The position numbers and the translations under genes are program-made. A stretch of 64,000 nucleotides of DNA from Bog-473 sp963717455 (GTDB lineage Bacteria > Actinomycetota > Acidimicrobiia > Acidimicrobiales > RAAP-2), in contig OY970336.1 in NCBI GenBank assembly GCA_963717455.1, positions 1,612,001 through 1,676,000 of the forward strand, read 5' to 3'. The notes beneath the pieces were generated by a model. It searched no databases, was not told the origin of the DNA, and was given only the letters and a program-made list of their open reading frames with translations. Of the stretch, positions 1-7,604 are shown one piece after another. Position 1 is the first letter of the stretch. Every line of letters begins with the position of its first letter.

Positions 1-2025
1 CTGGTCTACGTGCCGACTTTGGGACCAGCCGCGGCTTTCGACGACGACCCCAACTCGGCATGGGTCGCCAGCGTCTCCAAAGACTCGGTTGGGCAGTGGG
101 TGGCAATCACGTTCGACAAGCCGATCCGCCTGTCCACCATCAAGGTGAGGCCGCTTGCCGGGCAGCGACGGCAGCCGACGATAAGCGCCGTGAGGATCAC
201 CACAGACCGCGGCACCGTGACCCGGTATATGCCTCTGGGGAAAAAGACGTACACGCTGTCCGTAGCCCCCGGCGAGAGTCGCCATCTGAAGATCACCCTC
301 GCAGGGGTCAGGCCCGCCCCACCAGTGCCGCCAGGGAGCATTGTGCTCGGTGCCGGCATCTCGGGGATCTCAATCCCGGGCGTTTCGTACCAGCAGCGCA
401 TGCTGTTGCCAGACGACGAGGCCGCAGCCTTCTCTTCGGCCGCGGCCGAGGCACCCGTGGTGGACTTGAACCGTCCCATCCCCAATCAGAACCTTTCCCT
501 CGGTCTCCTCTCAACCGACGACCCCGACATGAGTCGGGTCTTCGCACTGCCCAAGGCGGGGACGTACACCGCATTCGGCACGGCAGTGCCACAGCCAGGC
601 CGATCCCTGGACGACCTCATTGGCTTGTTGACAGCGCAGCGCCGGGGCAGCCTCGCGGTGACCGCGAGCTCGACATTGGGCGACCTCCCGCGGTTCCGGG
701 CCGAGAACCTGATCAACAAGTCGAACCGGCCCTGGATCGCCGACATCGGGGACCGCAGGCCCTCTCTGTCCCTGACCTGGGGCATCCAACAGCCGGTCGA
801 CTCTGTTTCGCTGGTATTGACCCCGGGGGTTGCGTCGCCGACCAAGGTGTCCATTACCCCTGGTGGCGGCCCCACCTACGTCCGTAGCGTCCCGCAACCG
901 CGACATGCGGACGTCGCGACCGTGAACTTCCCGTCGACCGTCACCAACTCGTTGACCGTTCGTTTCATCGGCGTGACGAGACGATTGTCAGTGACCCCCA
1001 ACTTCGGCGTGGGTATACCGATCCCTGTGGGCTTGCAGTCCCTAAGCCTGCCCGGTCTCATCACTGTCGGAATCGCGCCCACGGACATGAACCGCAGGTT
1101 CACGTTGTCCTGCGGCGAGGGGCCGACCGTTGATCTCGACGGCAAGCCGACCGAGACCTCAGTGACGGGAACGATCGGCGAACTCGTGAACCTCGACCCG
1201 GTGCTCATCTCCGTGTGCACGCCGACGGGCGGACTGCAGTTGCAGGCTGGAACCCACGGGTTCGAGGCGGAGAGCGCGGGTGCTCAGTTCCTACCGACCT
1301 CCATCGTGGTGCAGCCTGCACACGCACCGTCGACGGCGCACCTGGCACATCGATCCGCCGAGGTCGAGAATTGGGGGGCGGACAGCCGCAGCGTGGCGGT
1401 CGGTGCGGGTCCAGCGACGTACCTGGTCCTGGCGCAGAACTACAACTCCGGCTGGGTCGCCCACCTTGGAGGCAAGACGTTGAAGCCGGTGCGCGTGGAC
1501 GGATGGGAGCAGGGGTACCTCATCCCGGCTGGGCGCGCGGGCACCATCACGCTGTCGATGCAAGCGAACGTGCTGTTCCAGCTCATCCTCGTCGTGGGGG
1601 CGGCACTGCTCATCGCCCTGCTCGTGCTGGCTCTCGTCCCGTCTCGAAGGGAGAACCCGGCCGCCCTCAGGACCAGACCCCACCCGAGCTTCTGGTTGCT
1701 GCTGGGGCTGAGCGTGGCGGCCCTGGTGATCGTGGCCGGCCCTTTGGCGCTGATCCTCCTCCCACTCCTCGCCGTGGCACGGCGGTTGGGCCCCACGCCG
1801 ATGGCGGTGGCGGCCTTCGTGGCCTTTATGGCAGCGGGAGTCGCCGCCGCCTGGAGCCCGGCATCGCCCGTCCGTTTGGGAGCGGACGCCTTCGGGAGCG
1901 TGGCTCAGATCACTTCGGTCACGGCCTTGGCAGCCGTGCTGGCCGCACTCGTGGCGGAGAGCTGGACCCCGGATCCTCCATATGCTTCCGGAGAGAACGA
2001 GTTCATACCTGAGGAGATCACATGA
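1..2025 (+). CDS. AftD-like alpha-(1->3)-arabinofuranosyltransferase, C-terminal part (5' end outside window)
   Basis: The reading frame is open from the first base, so the gene continues upstream. The visible part resembles the C-terminal half of AftD-type (DUF3367) arabinofuranosyltransferases, which build cell-wall arabinan. Two discoidin/F5-8C-like carbohydrate-binding segments are visible (near AFDDDPNSAWVAS and ENLINKSNRPWIAD), followed by the family-like stretch QNYNSGWVAHLGG. About four hydrophobic helices follow from base 1570, consistent with a membrane-anchored extracytoplasmic domain. The catalytic GT-C part is not in the window, so the call rests on domain layout. Its stop overlaps the next start (ATGA), implying translational coupling with the sulfotransferase. 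Confidence 0.6.
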   Translation: MVYVPTLGPAAAFDDDPNSAWVASVSKDSVGQWVAITFDKPIRLSTIKVRPLAGQRRQPTISAVRITTDRGTVTRYMPLGKKTYTLSVAPGESRHLKITLAGVRPAPPVPPGSIVLGAGISGISIPGVSYQQRMLLPDDEAAAFSSAAAEAPVVDLNRPIPNQNLSLGLLSTDDPDMSRVFALPKAGTYTAFGTAVPQPGRSLDDLIGLLTAQRRGSLAVTASSTLGDLPRFRAENLINKSNRPWIADIGDRRPSLSLTWGIQQPVDSVSLVLTPGVASPTKVSITPGGGPTYVRSVPQPRHADVATVNFPSTVTNSLTVRFIGVTRRLSVTPNFGVGIPIPVGLQSLSLPGLITVGIAPTDMNRRFTLSCGEGPTVDLDGKPTETSVTGTIGELVNLDPVLISVCTPTGGLQLQAGTHGFEAESAGAQFLPTSIVVQPAHAPSTAHLAHRSAEVENWGADSRSVAVGAGPATYLVLAQNYNSGWVAHLGGKTLKPVRVDGWEQGYLIPAGRAGTITLSMQANVLFQLILVVGAALLIALLVLALVPSRRENPAALRTRPHPSFWLLLGLSVAALVIVAGPLALILLPLLAVARRLGPTPMAVAAFVAFMAAGVAAAWSPASPVRLGADAFGSVAQITSVTALAAVLAALVAESWTPDPPYASGENEFIPEEIT

Positions 2026-2930
2026 GCAAGAGCGCGGCCGACGCGGTGGCGCAAGAGGCCCGCAAGATGGTCTTCCGTTTACTGCGACGGGGCAAGTACC
2101 TCGTGGGGCACGATCCCCTCCTGCTGCCTGTGCTTCTCAGGCTGACCCCCATGGGCATCAGCCGCGCGATAACCGATTCGACGGACCTCGTCATTGAGGG
2201 TTTCCCGCGCTGCGGCAACACCTTCACCGTGACCGGCATCCAGTTCGCGGCAGACCATCGGATTCAGATCGCCAGCCACGTACACCATCCGTCGCAGATC
2301 AAGCTGGCGCGCCAGCGCGGGGTGCCAACCCTGATCGTTGTACGGGACCCGCTGGACGCGCTCTCCTCCTACCTGACCTACGGCCAGCACGGCCGTCCGC
2401 AGACGGTGATCCGCGAATACTGCTCATACCACCGCGAGCTGCTCCCGTATCTGGACGAGGTGCTGGTCAGTGACTTCACCGTGAACGTCACCAAGCTCTC
2501 GGAGACGATCGCACGCATCAACGAGCGCTTTGCGATGAGCATCCCCCCGTTCGACCAGTCGCCGGAGAACACGCAGCAGGTCTTCGAGGAGATATCCCAC
2601 TTCCACAAACTGACCCATCCGACACTCAACCCGTCGATCGTGGCCCCCCGGCCCCAAACGTCCCGCAAGGAAACGGCCGACCGCTTCCGGGCCGAGCTGG
2701 ACAGCCCCCGCTACGCCCATCTGATGGCGCAAGCACGCGACCTCTACGCGTACTACGTCCTCAAGGCCGACGGGCAGCGTGCGACGTTCGAACGGGCGCG
2801 TCGGCTCCACGGTGAGGAGGTGAGCGGGCGGGATCGCGACGTGGGGAGCTACCGTGACGGGCGCGTCGCAAAACAGTCTCGTTCTGACGCGCGACGTCGG
2901 AAGGCCGACCCCAATTACAGCGCGATGTGA
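2022..2930 (+). CDS. Sulfotransferase-family protein
   Basis: A 302-residue protein with the two PAPS-binding signatures of sulfotransferases: a 5'-phosphosulfate loop-like EGFPRCGNTF (residues 59-68) and a 3'-phosphate-binding RDPLDALSSY (residues 109-118). It would transfer sulfate from PAPS to a glycan, lipid or other acceptor; the substrate cannot be read from sequence. The ATG overlaps the stop of the AftD-like gene by 4 bp, so the two are co-translated, which suggests an envelope glycan or glycolipid as acceptor (inference). The C-terminal 30 residues are basic and low complexity. No signal peptide is seen. Confidence 0.8.
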   Translation: MSKSAADAVAQEARKMVFRLLRRGKYLVGHDPLLLPVLLRLTPMGISRAITDSTDLVIEGFPRCGNTFTVTGIQFAADHRIQIASHVHHPSQIKLARQRGVPTLIVVRDPLDALSSYLTYGQHGRPQTVIREYCSYHRELLPYLDEVLVSDFTVNVTKLSETIARINERFAMSIPPFDQSPENTQQVFEEISHFHKLTHPTLNPSIVAPRPQTSRKETADRFRAELDSPRYAHLMAQARDLYAYYVLKADGQRATFERARRLHGEEVSGRDRDVGSYRDGRVAKQSRSDARRRKADPNYSAM

Positions 2931-3199
2931 TTTACCCTCTCTTCCCGACATCAAATCGGTCGGAAGTTCGGGGTGTCCATCACTCGTGAAGCGTGTCGTA
3001 TCGACAGTCGCACTCGTCCTGACCGCTGCACCCACCTCTGTGCGTGCTGGAGCCGAGTTTCCTGGCTCTGTCGTTCTCCCAGGGTTTGCCCAGGTGAATC
3101 CGTACATCTGCACGATCAGCGCGTAGCACCCAAGTCGGCGTCTCCACATCAATGCGGTCCACCGACGACGCTGTGGAAGACCCTTACTTCAGGCGCGTC

Positions 3200-5167
3200 C
3201 TAGCCGCTGACCGCCAAGAATTGCGGCTGATACTGATGGACGTCGTTCTCTAGGGCCGGCAGGCCGTCCGACGAGTCGATGTTGTAAGACACGATCAGGC
3301 CGTTGCCCGAGATCTCGGGGTGGAACGTCGGGATATAGGCGATCTCGTCGCTGTACTCGTGGACCTCGGGAATCGCGAAGACGGGCGTCGGCGAGGACCA
3401 AGGCCCCTCCGGTGAGCAGGCGAACGACAGGTCGAGCGTCGTATCATTGATAACTCCTCCGGGTACCGACACCGCCATGAAACCGCTGCCGGCCGCCATC
3501 GGGATGACGCCGGTCAGGACGGTGCCCGTTTGCTCCGGTACGGCGCTGGACTCCCCGGCCACCCACTCCGAACCGCTCCAGTAGGTCCACGCAGCGGTTT
3601 GCAGTGATTGGCCCACGGGGACCCGGGCCACCTTCATGCCGTAGAACACGTGGGCCTGGGAGTCCAGGTCCAGTCCGTAGATGTAGTCGTAGCCACTACT
3701 CTGGGTCATGGCCATCCCCCACTGAGTGTTGGGGTCGGTCGGGAGAAGGGTCAGCGAGCTGAATTCGGGTTCCCCAGAGCCCAACGACATGACTGCGATG
3801 GCGGACCGACCGGTGTAGGTGGCGAAGATGCTACCGCTGTTTCGCGCAAACTCGTTCACGAATACGAGCTGCTGGCCGTTCTCCATGTAGGTTGACGCCG
3901 CTTGCCAGGAGTCGTTGCCGTTACCGTTCGTGTCGACGATGAGTGCCTGCGGTGCCCCGTACGTTCCGCCGTAGTCACTAGTGAGGTCCGGCATGGTTCC
4001 GACGAGCTCGCTGTTGTGGGGCATTCCCTTGAGAGACGCGGTGCCGTTGGATTGTGCGGTGCCGATGAGCGTGTCGGAGAACACGAAGGCCTCCTGTCCG
4101 TTGGGCAGCCCCGTAGAATAGGTCGCATCACCGCCAATCCAACCAGGGCCGGATTGTCCGGCGAAGAGATTGTCGAGCGATGTGTCGGGCGTGGCGGTCG
4201 GTGTCGTCGAGGGCGCGCAATCCCTGCTCGGTGAACCACCGACGATCGCCGCCTCCGTCGGTCCGGTCGTCATGTTGCTCGTCGCCCCCTGCGGCGACGA
4301 GAAGCTATGGGCGTTGCCATTCGTCGTCACGATCGAATAGCCCTGCAAAGGCGTCACCGTCATGCCAAGGACGTTCGCCCCGGTCCCGGCCAGCGAACCG
4401 AGGAAGGGCGCGTCACCGAAGGTGAAAATCCCCCCGTCGGAGGCCACGAGCCAGTAACCGTGCCCATCCGGTGTGGGCGCCATGCCCACAATGGGCTGAT
4501 CAAGATGGATGGAGCCAGTCGATCCGTAAAAGATGGCGTCGCCGAAGCCGAAGACGCCGCCGTCGGAGGCCACGAGCCAGTAGCCACCTCCGTCCGGCGT
4601 CGAGGCCATGCCCACGATGGGCTGGTTCAGGTGGATGGAACCTGTCGATCCGTAGAAGGTCGCATTGCCGTAGGAGAAGATCCCCCCGTCGGAGGCCACG
4701 AGCCAGTAGCCGTCGCCGTTCGGGGTGGCGGCCATGCCCACGATGGGCTGGTTCAGGTGGATGGAACCTGTCGATCCGTTGAAGGTCGCGTCGCCGTAGG
4801 AGAAGATCCCCCCGTCGGATGCCACGAGCCAGTAGCCGTTCCCCGACGGAGTTGCCTCCATGCCCACCACGGGCTTGGCGACGTGTAGGCCGACACTGGC
4901 GGGCGAGCCTAACATCGGCGCACCGCCGTGGGGGACGACGTCGCCGAGCCAAGATGTCGTCCAATACCCGGCGTTGGGGTCGACCGCCATGAGGCGGCCC
5001 GCGCCGTACTCCGAGGAGTAGACCGTCGACGCCCCGGAGCTGGGCGACGTTGCCTCGCTGGCGACGAGGACCGCGGACCACCCCATCGTGATGGGCACAC
5101 ACACGGCCAGCGCGATCCGTGACCGAAGTCCCGCCCGCTGCCTTCGCAGCTCCAGATTCGCCCGCAT
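3200..5167 (-). CDS. Secreted repeat protein: GYWLVASDGG repeats plus DUF4185/DUF5005-like domain
   Basis: A 655-residue exported protein. Residues 12-37 form a signal peptide or anchor. Residues about 102-269 hold four copies of a 42-residue module built on GYWLVASDGGIFSYG, a repeat common in Acidimicrobiia surface proteins and probably beta-propeller-like. A Thr/Pro linker (residues 300-330) leads to a C-terminal domain (about 330-655; starts near NLFAGQSGPGWIGGD, ends near YQPQFLAVSG) resembling DUF4185/DUF5005 folds. That domain recurs in the protein at 29379-30686. The start is set by a GGGGGG ribosome site about 6 nt upstream. A c-di-GMP-I riboswitch lies directly upstream, so expression should follow the motile/sessile second messenger. 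Molecular function is unknown. Confidence 0.8.
   Translation of the reverse strand: MRANLELRRQRAGLRSRIALAVCVPITMGWSAVLVASEATSPSSGASTVYSSEYGAGRLMAVDPNAGYWTTSWLGDVVPHGGAPMLGSPASVGLHVAKPVVGMEATPSGNGYWLVASDGGIFSYGDATFNGSTGSIHLNQPIVGMAATPNGDGYWLVASDGGIFSYGNATFYGSTGSIHLNQPIVGMASTPDGGGYWLVASDGGVFGFGDAIFYGSTGSIHLDQPIVGMAPTPDGHGYWLVASDGGIFTFGDAPFLGSLAGTGANVLGMTVTPLQGYSIVTTNGNAHSFSSPQGATSNMTTGPTEAAIVGGSPSRDCAPSTTPTATPDTSLDNLFAGQSGPGWIGGDATYSTGLPNGQEAFVFSDTLIGTAQSNGTASLKGMPHNSELVGTMPDLTSDYGGTYGAPQALIVDTNGNGNDSWQAASTYMENGQQLVFVNEFARNSGSIFATYTGRSAIAVMSLGSGEPEFSSLTLLPTDPNTQWGMAMTQSSGYDYIYGLDLDSQAHVFYGMKVARVPVGQSLQTAAWTYWSGSEWVAGESSAVPEQTGTVLTGVIPMAAGSGFMAVSVPGGVINDTTLDLSFACSPEGPWSSPTPVFAIPEVHEYSDEIAYIPTFHPEISGNGLIVSYNIDSSDGLPALENDVHQYQPQFLAVSG
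4371..4880 (-). repeat. 126-bp tandem coding repeats, four copies
   Basis: Four in-frame copies with a 126-bp period can be anchored on the shared string gccacgagccagta, which recurs at about 4442, 4568, 4694 and 4820. The two central copies are nearly identical over most of their length (for example ggctggttcaggtggatgg at about 4620 and 4746), which suggests recent duplication or gene conversion. The repeats encode the GYWLVASDGG modules of the surrounding gene. Confidence 0.9.
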
Positions 5168-5170
5168 CGG

Positions 5171-5222
5171 ATTCCCCCCGCCCCGAGGGACGGGCCGCTG
5201 GGAATAGCTACGGGTTGGCTAT
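5171..5222 (-). promoter_or_regulatory. Candidate riboswitch expression platform masking the ribosome site
   Basis: Between the aptamer and the ATG there are two foldable elements. AAUAGC (5222-5217, the 3' edge of the aptamer) can pair with GCUAUU (5209-5204), which would compete with aptamer closure. CCCGUCCC (5194-5187) can pair with GGGGCGGG (5184-5177), which runs into the G-rich ribosome site at 5179-5174. No U-tract is seen, so control of translation initiation is more likely than termination. The pairing was read by eye only. Confidence 0.5.
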
Positions 5223-5295
5223 TTCGGCGGCCCGGCTGACTCGAGAAGTCCCGTGGCTTTGCGTCCCCTTCTCGCGAAGGGTTTGCCTTTTTCGA
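5217..5295 (-). promoter_or_regulatory. Cyclic-di-GMP-I (GEMM-I) riboswitch
   Basis: Read on the minus strand, the sequence has every landmark of the GEMM-I aptamer in order. GGCAAACC is at 5287-5280. A short P2 hairpin capped by a GCGA (GNRA) tetraloop follows. Then comes the invariant GGACGCAAAGCC (5266-5255). A P3 hairpin ACGGGACU...AGUCAGCCGGGC contains the receptor strand, and a closing GCCGAAAUAGCC ends at 5217. This class binds cyclic di-GMP (Vc2 family). It lies 50 nt before the start of the secreted repeat gene on the same strand. A possible -35 (TTGACG) lies at 5338-5333; no convincing -10 was identified. Confidence 0.93.
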
Positions 5296-5338
5296 TTTGC
5301 TCAACGGAAACGCTGACGGGTTTGATCTCTTGCGTCAA

Positions 5339-5832
5339 GGGCTTTGGACCTCATAACGTGGTCTGCAACGTGGGCGCAACAGATGTGCAACGGCGTGTGG
5401 TGAGAAGAGGCGTTGCGACCCCGGAAGATGAACAACGCAGTAACAAGAAACGGTCAACCGCACAACAACGTGTTGGAGCGCGTTCGGCGGCTATCGCCAA
5501 CAGGTGGACCCCGCGTTCGACGGCCATGACCTTGCCGATTGACTTCGGAGAGTCGATGAAGTTGAGGCCGTTCCTGGTCCGACCTCGACGATCCTACCCA
5601 TGAGTCCCGAAAGCAGACTGTTACGGTGCTCCGGCGCCCCGTGCTTTCCGTGCTAGCGAGCGGCACTCATTCATGTGGGCGAAACGGGATGCCTGGGTCA
5701 TCGTTGCAAAGGGCAACACATCCGGATACCGGCCGAGAATCTTAACGGCGGGATGAGCGGTTATTGGGCCGTGCTTCTGGCTCCGATTCAAATCCGGGCT
5801 GACCCACCGCTTGCGCGTACTCCGCGTCCGGC
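5339..5832. other. Intergenic stretch without recognisable gene
   Basis: This stretch lies between the riboswitch leader and the 3' end of the SGNH hydrolase gene. Small open frames exist on the plus strand (5253-5603 and 5675-5881), but they have no family resemblance, ribosome site or compositional support. Base composition is less GC-rich than the flanking genes. The promoter of the riboswitch-controlled transcript should lie at its left edge. Nothing else is seen. Confidence 0.6.
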
Positions 5833-6714
5833 TCAGCCCGAGCGCTTCGCTGCTTGGAGCTTCCCGACTCGGGCCAACTGAGCGCGGCCAGACGTCACGA
5901 TGGGTGGCATGAGCAGGGGGCCCAAAACAAGGCCAGCTTGTTCTGTGAAATGAATTCCCTCCGGTGTGCGGATCCTGATGCCCTTATACATCGATGTGTA
6001 CTTGCCCTTCGGACACGCCACCGCATTCAGGTCAACTACCGAATCGGTCGTCGGGTATTCCGCTGCCACCTGTCGGACGAGTTCGTTGTAGGTTGCCAGC
6101 CGGTTCGGATCGCTCTCTGGCCAGGGCGCGCCATCGGGCTGAGTGGCCTCATCGGTACACGGCGAAGTCAAGAACACCACGTTTGCCCCGGTGGCGGTTA
6201 CGAGATTCGAAGCCATCTCCAGCTGTTGTTTGACGTAGCTCGCGAATGTGGGATCCAAGATGTTGGTCCACTGTCCGTTGTAGACGCGGTCTGCGATCTC
6301 CCATCGTCCCGAAAGGATCACCACGACGTCAGGGTGGAACTTTGCCATGTCAGCCTGCCACTGGACCGGCCAAGGCTGTGATTTCAAGGGGGTGCCGGGC
6401 GGCGGCGTCGTACCGTTGCACGACGACTGTGTCGGGAAGACCTTGCCCTTGAACCGAACGGCGGGACCTTCGACTAAGCCGCATCCGATACCCCCAGAAT
6501 TCTCGAGGGTGTAGCCGTACTTCGAACCCAGGCTCTTCGCTGCGAGGCTCCAGGCCAATGTGAGCGCCGTCGAGTCGCCGAAGACCTCCACCTTGACCTT
6601 CGACTTTGCGGTCTCGTGTTGGGACTTCTCGTGAGCGGACGCGACGCCGCACGTGCCGACAATCAGCGCCAACGAAATTGCAAATGTAAGCGCTAGCGAA
6701 CAGCGCCTGACCAT
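5833..6714 (-). CDS. Secreted SGNH/GDSL-like hydrolase
   Basis: About 293 residues starting MVRRCSLALTF, chosen because an AGGGGGTG ribosome site lies about 8 nt upstream and a clean signal peptide (LALTFAISLALIVG...ASA) follows; an earlier in-frame start at 6801 would bury that signal. Catalytic blocks of SGNH hydrolases are visible: GDSTALTLAW near the mature N-terminus (nucleophile Ser) and GIHFTEQAG near the C-terminus (His). Such enzymes de-esterify or transfer acyl groups on polysaccharides or peptidoglycan. It is not fused to an acyltransferase-3 domain. The substrate is unknown; its neighbours suggest an envelope polymer. Confidence 0.75.
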   Translation of the reverse strand: MVRRCSLALTFAISLALIVGTCGVASAHEKSQHETAKSKVKVEVFGDSTALTLAWSLAAKSLGSKYGYTLENSGGIGCGLVEGPAVRFKGKVFPTQSSCNGTTPPPGTPLKSQPWPVQWQADMAKFHPDVVVILSGRWEIADRVYNGQWTNILDPTFASYVKQQLEMASNLVTATGANVVFLTSPCTDEATQPDGAPWPESDPNRLATYNELVRQVAAEYPTTDSVVDLNAVACPKGKYTSMYKGIRIRTPEGIHFTEQAGLVLGPLLMPPIVTSGRAQLARVGKLQAAKRSG

Positions 6715-6806
6715 GAAGCCAACACCCCCTAAACGTGGAGTGCTTAAACTATCCGGTGACGCGGGACTCCGTCTATCGGGGTGACCCACGTGGATCGGCA
6801 CGGCCT

Positions 6807-6881
6807 GCCCCCGTAGCTCAGGGGATAGAGCATCGGTTTCCTAAACCGTGTGCGAAGGTTCGAATCCTTCCGGGGGCGCCA
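6807..6881 (+). tRNA. tRNA-Arg (CCT anticodon)
   Basis: A complete cloverleaf is visible: acceptor GCCCCCG / CGGGGGC, D arm TAGCTCAGGGGATAGAGC, anticodon loop TTCCTAA giving anticodon CCT (Arg, AGG codon), T arm GAAGG TTCGAATC CTTC, and an encoded CCA end. One terminal pair of the anticodon stem (T27-T43) is mismatched. Confidence 0.95.
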
Positions 6882-6887
6882 GTGTGT

Positions 6888-6904
6888 GATGTCGCAAAGA
6901 CATC
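6888..6904 (+). terminator. Hairpin just after tRNA-Arg
   Basis: A perfect 6-bp inverted repeat GATGTC-GCAAA-GACATC begins 6 nt after the tRNA CCA end. There is no T-tract, so it may be a processing or termination structure rather than a canonical intrinsic terminator. Confidence 0.4.
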
Positions 6905-6959
6905 GGAGAGTGGATGCTCGAGACCGAGGGCACGTTGCGCCCCGGGGTCGTGGATGCTC

Positions 6960-7240
6960 TGCGCTCCGGGGCCAAAACCCCCTTTTCGAGCCCTTTTCGG
7001 ACCCGGACGATCTCGTCCTCTAGAGGTCGGCGATCCAGGTGGGGGAGGTCTTCGGACGCCGCGAGCAGGGCTCGAGTCCACCAGGTCCCTGGAGCCGACA
7101 AGGGCGCAACGGCGTGAAGAGCCAGCTCTCGCTCACCCCATGTGCGGCCGCCAGCTCCTCGATGGAACGGCCGTTCCGTAGGTGCGTCTCGATCAAGAAC
7201 CGGCCCTTGTCCCTGGGGATCAGGACCCTCCCATGTCTTG
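6960..7240 (-). pseudogene. IS481-family transposase remnant (N-terminal HTH part)
   Basis: One frame reads GRFLIETHLRNGRSIEELAA then HGVSESWLF, the characteristic helix-turn-helix start of IS481-family DDE transposases. Recognisable sequence then continues as LEPCSRRPKTSPTWIADL and, after a frame change, as LEDEIVRVRKGLEKG. The catalytic DDE domain is absent. It is therefore a truncated, frameshifted relic sitting about 80 bp from the tRNA-Arg 3' end. Confidence 0.75.
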
Positions 7241-7604
7241 ACACATCCCCAGGCCAGGCGCTCTCCTATGTCCCTTGGTTCACCCGCCTCCAACCGGGCT
7301 GCGAGCAGGCATCGCTCCTGGCGCGACGTCGGGCCCGCCCAGTGGGAAACCGGGCTCGAGAAGGCGAGCAGTCGGGGCCGGCGAGGGAGGGGCAGTCAGG
7401 CACCGGAGCAGCTCGGTCGGACATTTCCGGTCCGGTCGCCGAAGCCTCCTCCGGGTCGGCTCCTAGTGGCCAGTTTCGGGTCGAGGAACCGGGGGCAGAG
7501 GGCCCCAAGAGGGATCGATTCTGAGCTGACGGTGCCATCTGGGTCGCGCCGACCGACATTTGAGAATGGAAATGCAGCGCTAATGTCAATGGCGACTGCC
7601 GTCG
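7241..7604. other. Non-coding stretch with possible IS-end debris
   Basis: No credible gene is seen. Sequence such as acatttgagaatgg at about 7556 and cggacatttccggtccgg at about 7417 looks like the end repeats of actinobacterial insertion sequences, consistent with the adjoining IS481 relic, but no paired ends could be defined. Confidence 0.4.

Noticed and set aside
4371..4880. Regularly spaced repeats that might suggest a CRISPR array
   Set aside because: The period is 126 bp, repeats are in frame and encode protein modules; there are no short repeats with unique spacers.
6807..6881. tRNA-Arg as an integration (att) site with a duplicated 3' end
   Set aside because: No second copy of the tRNA 3' segment and no integrase gene were found in the window.
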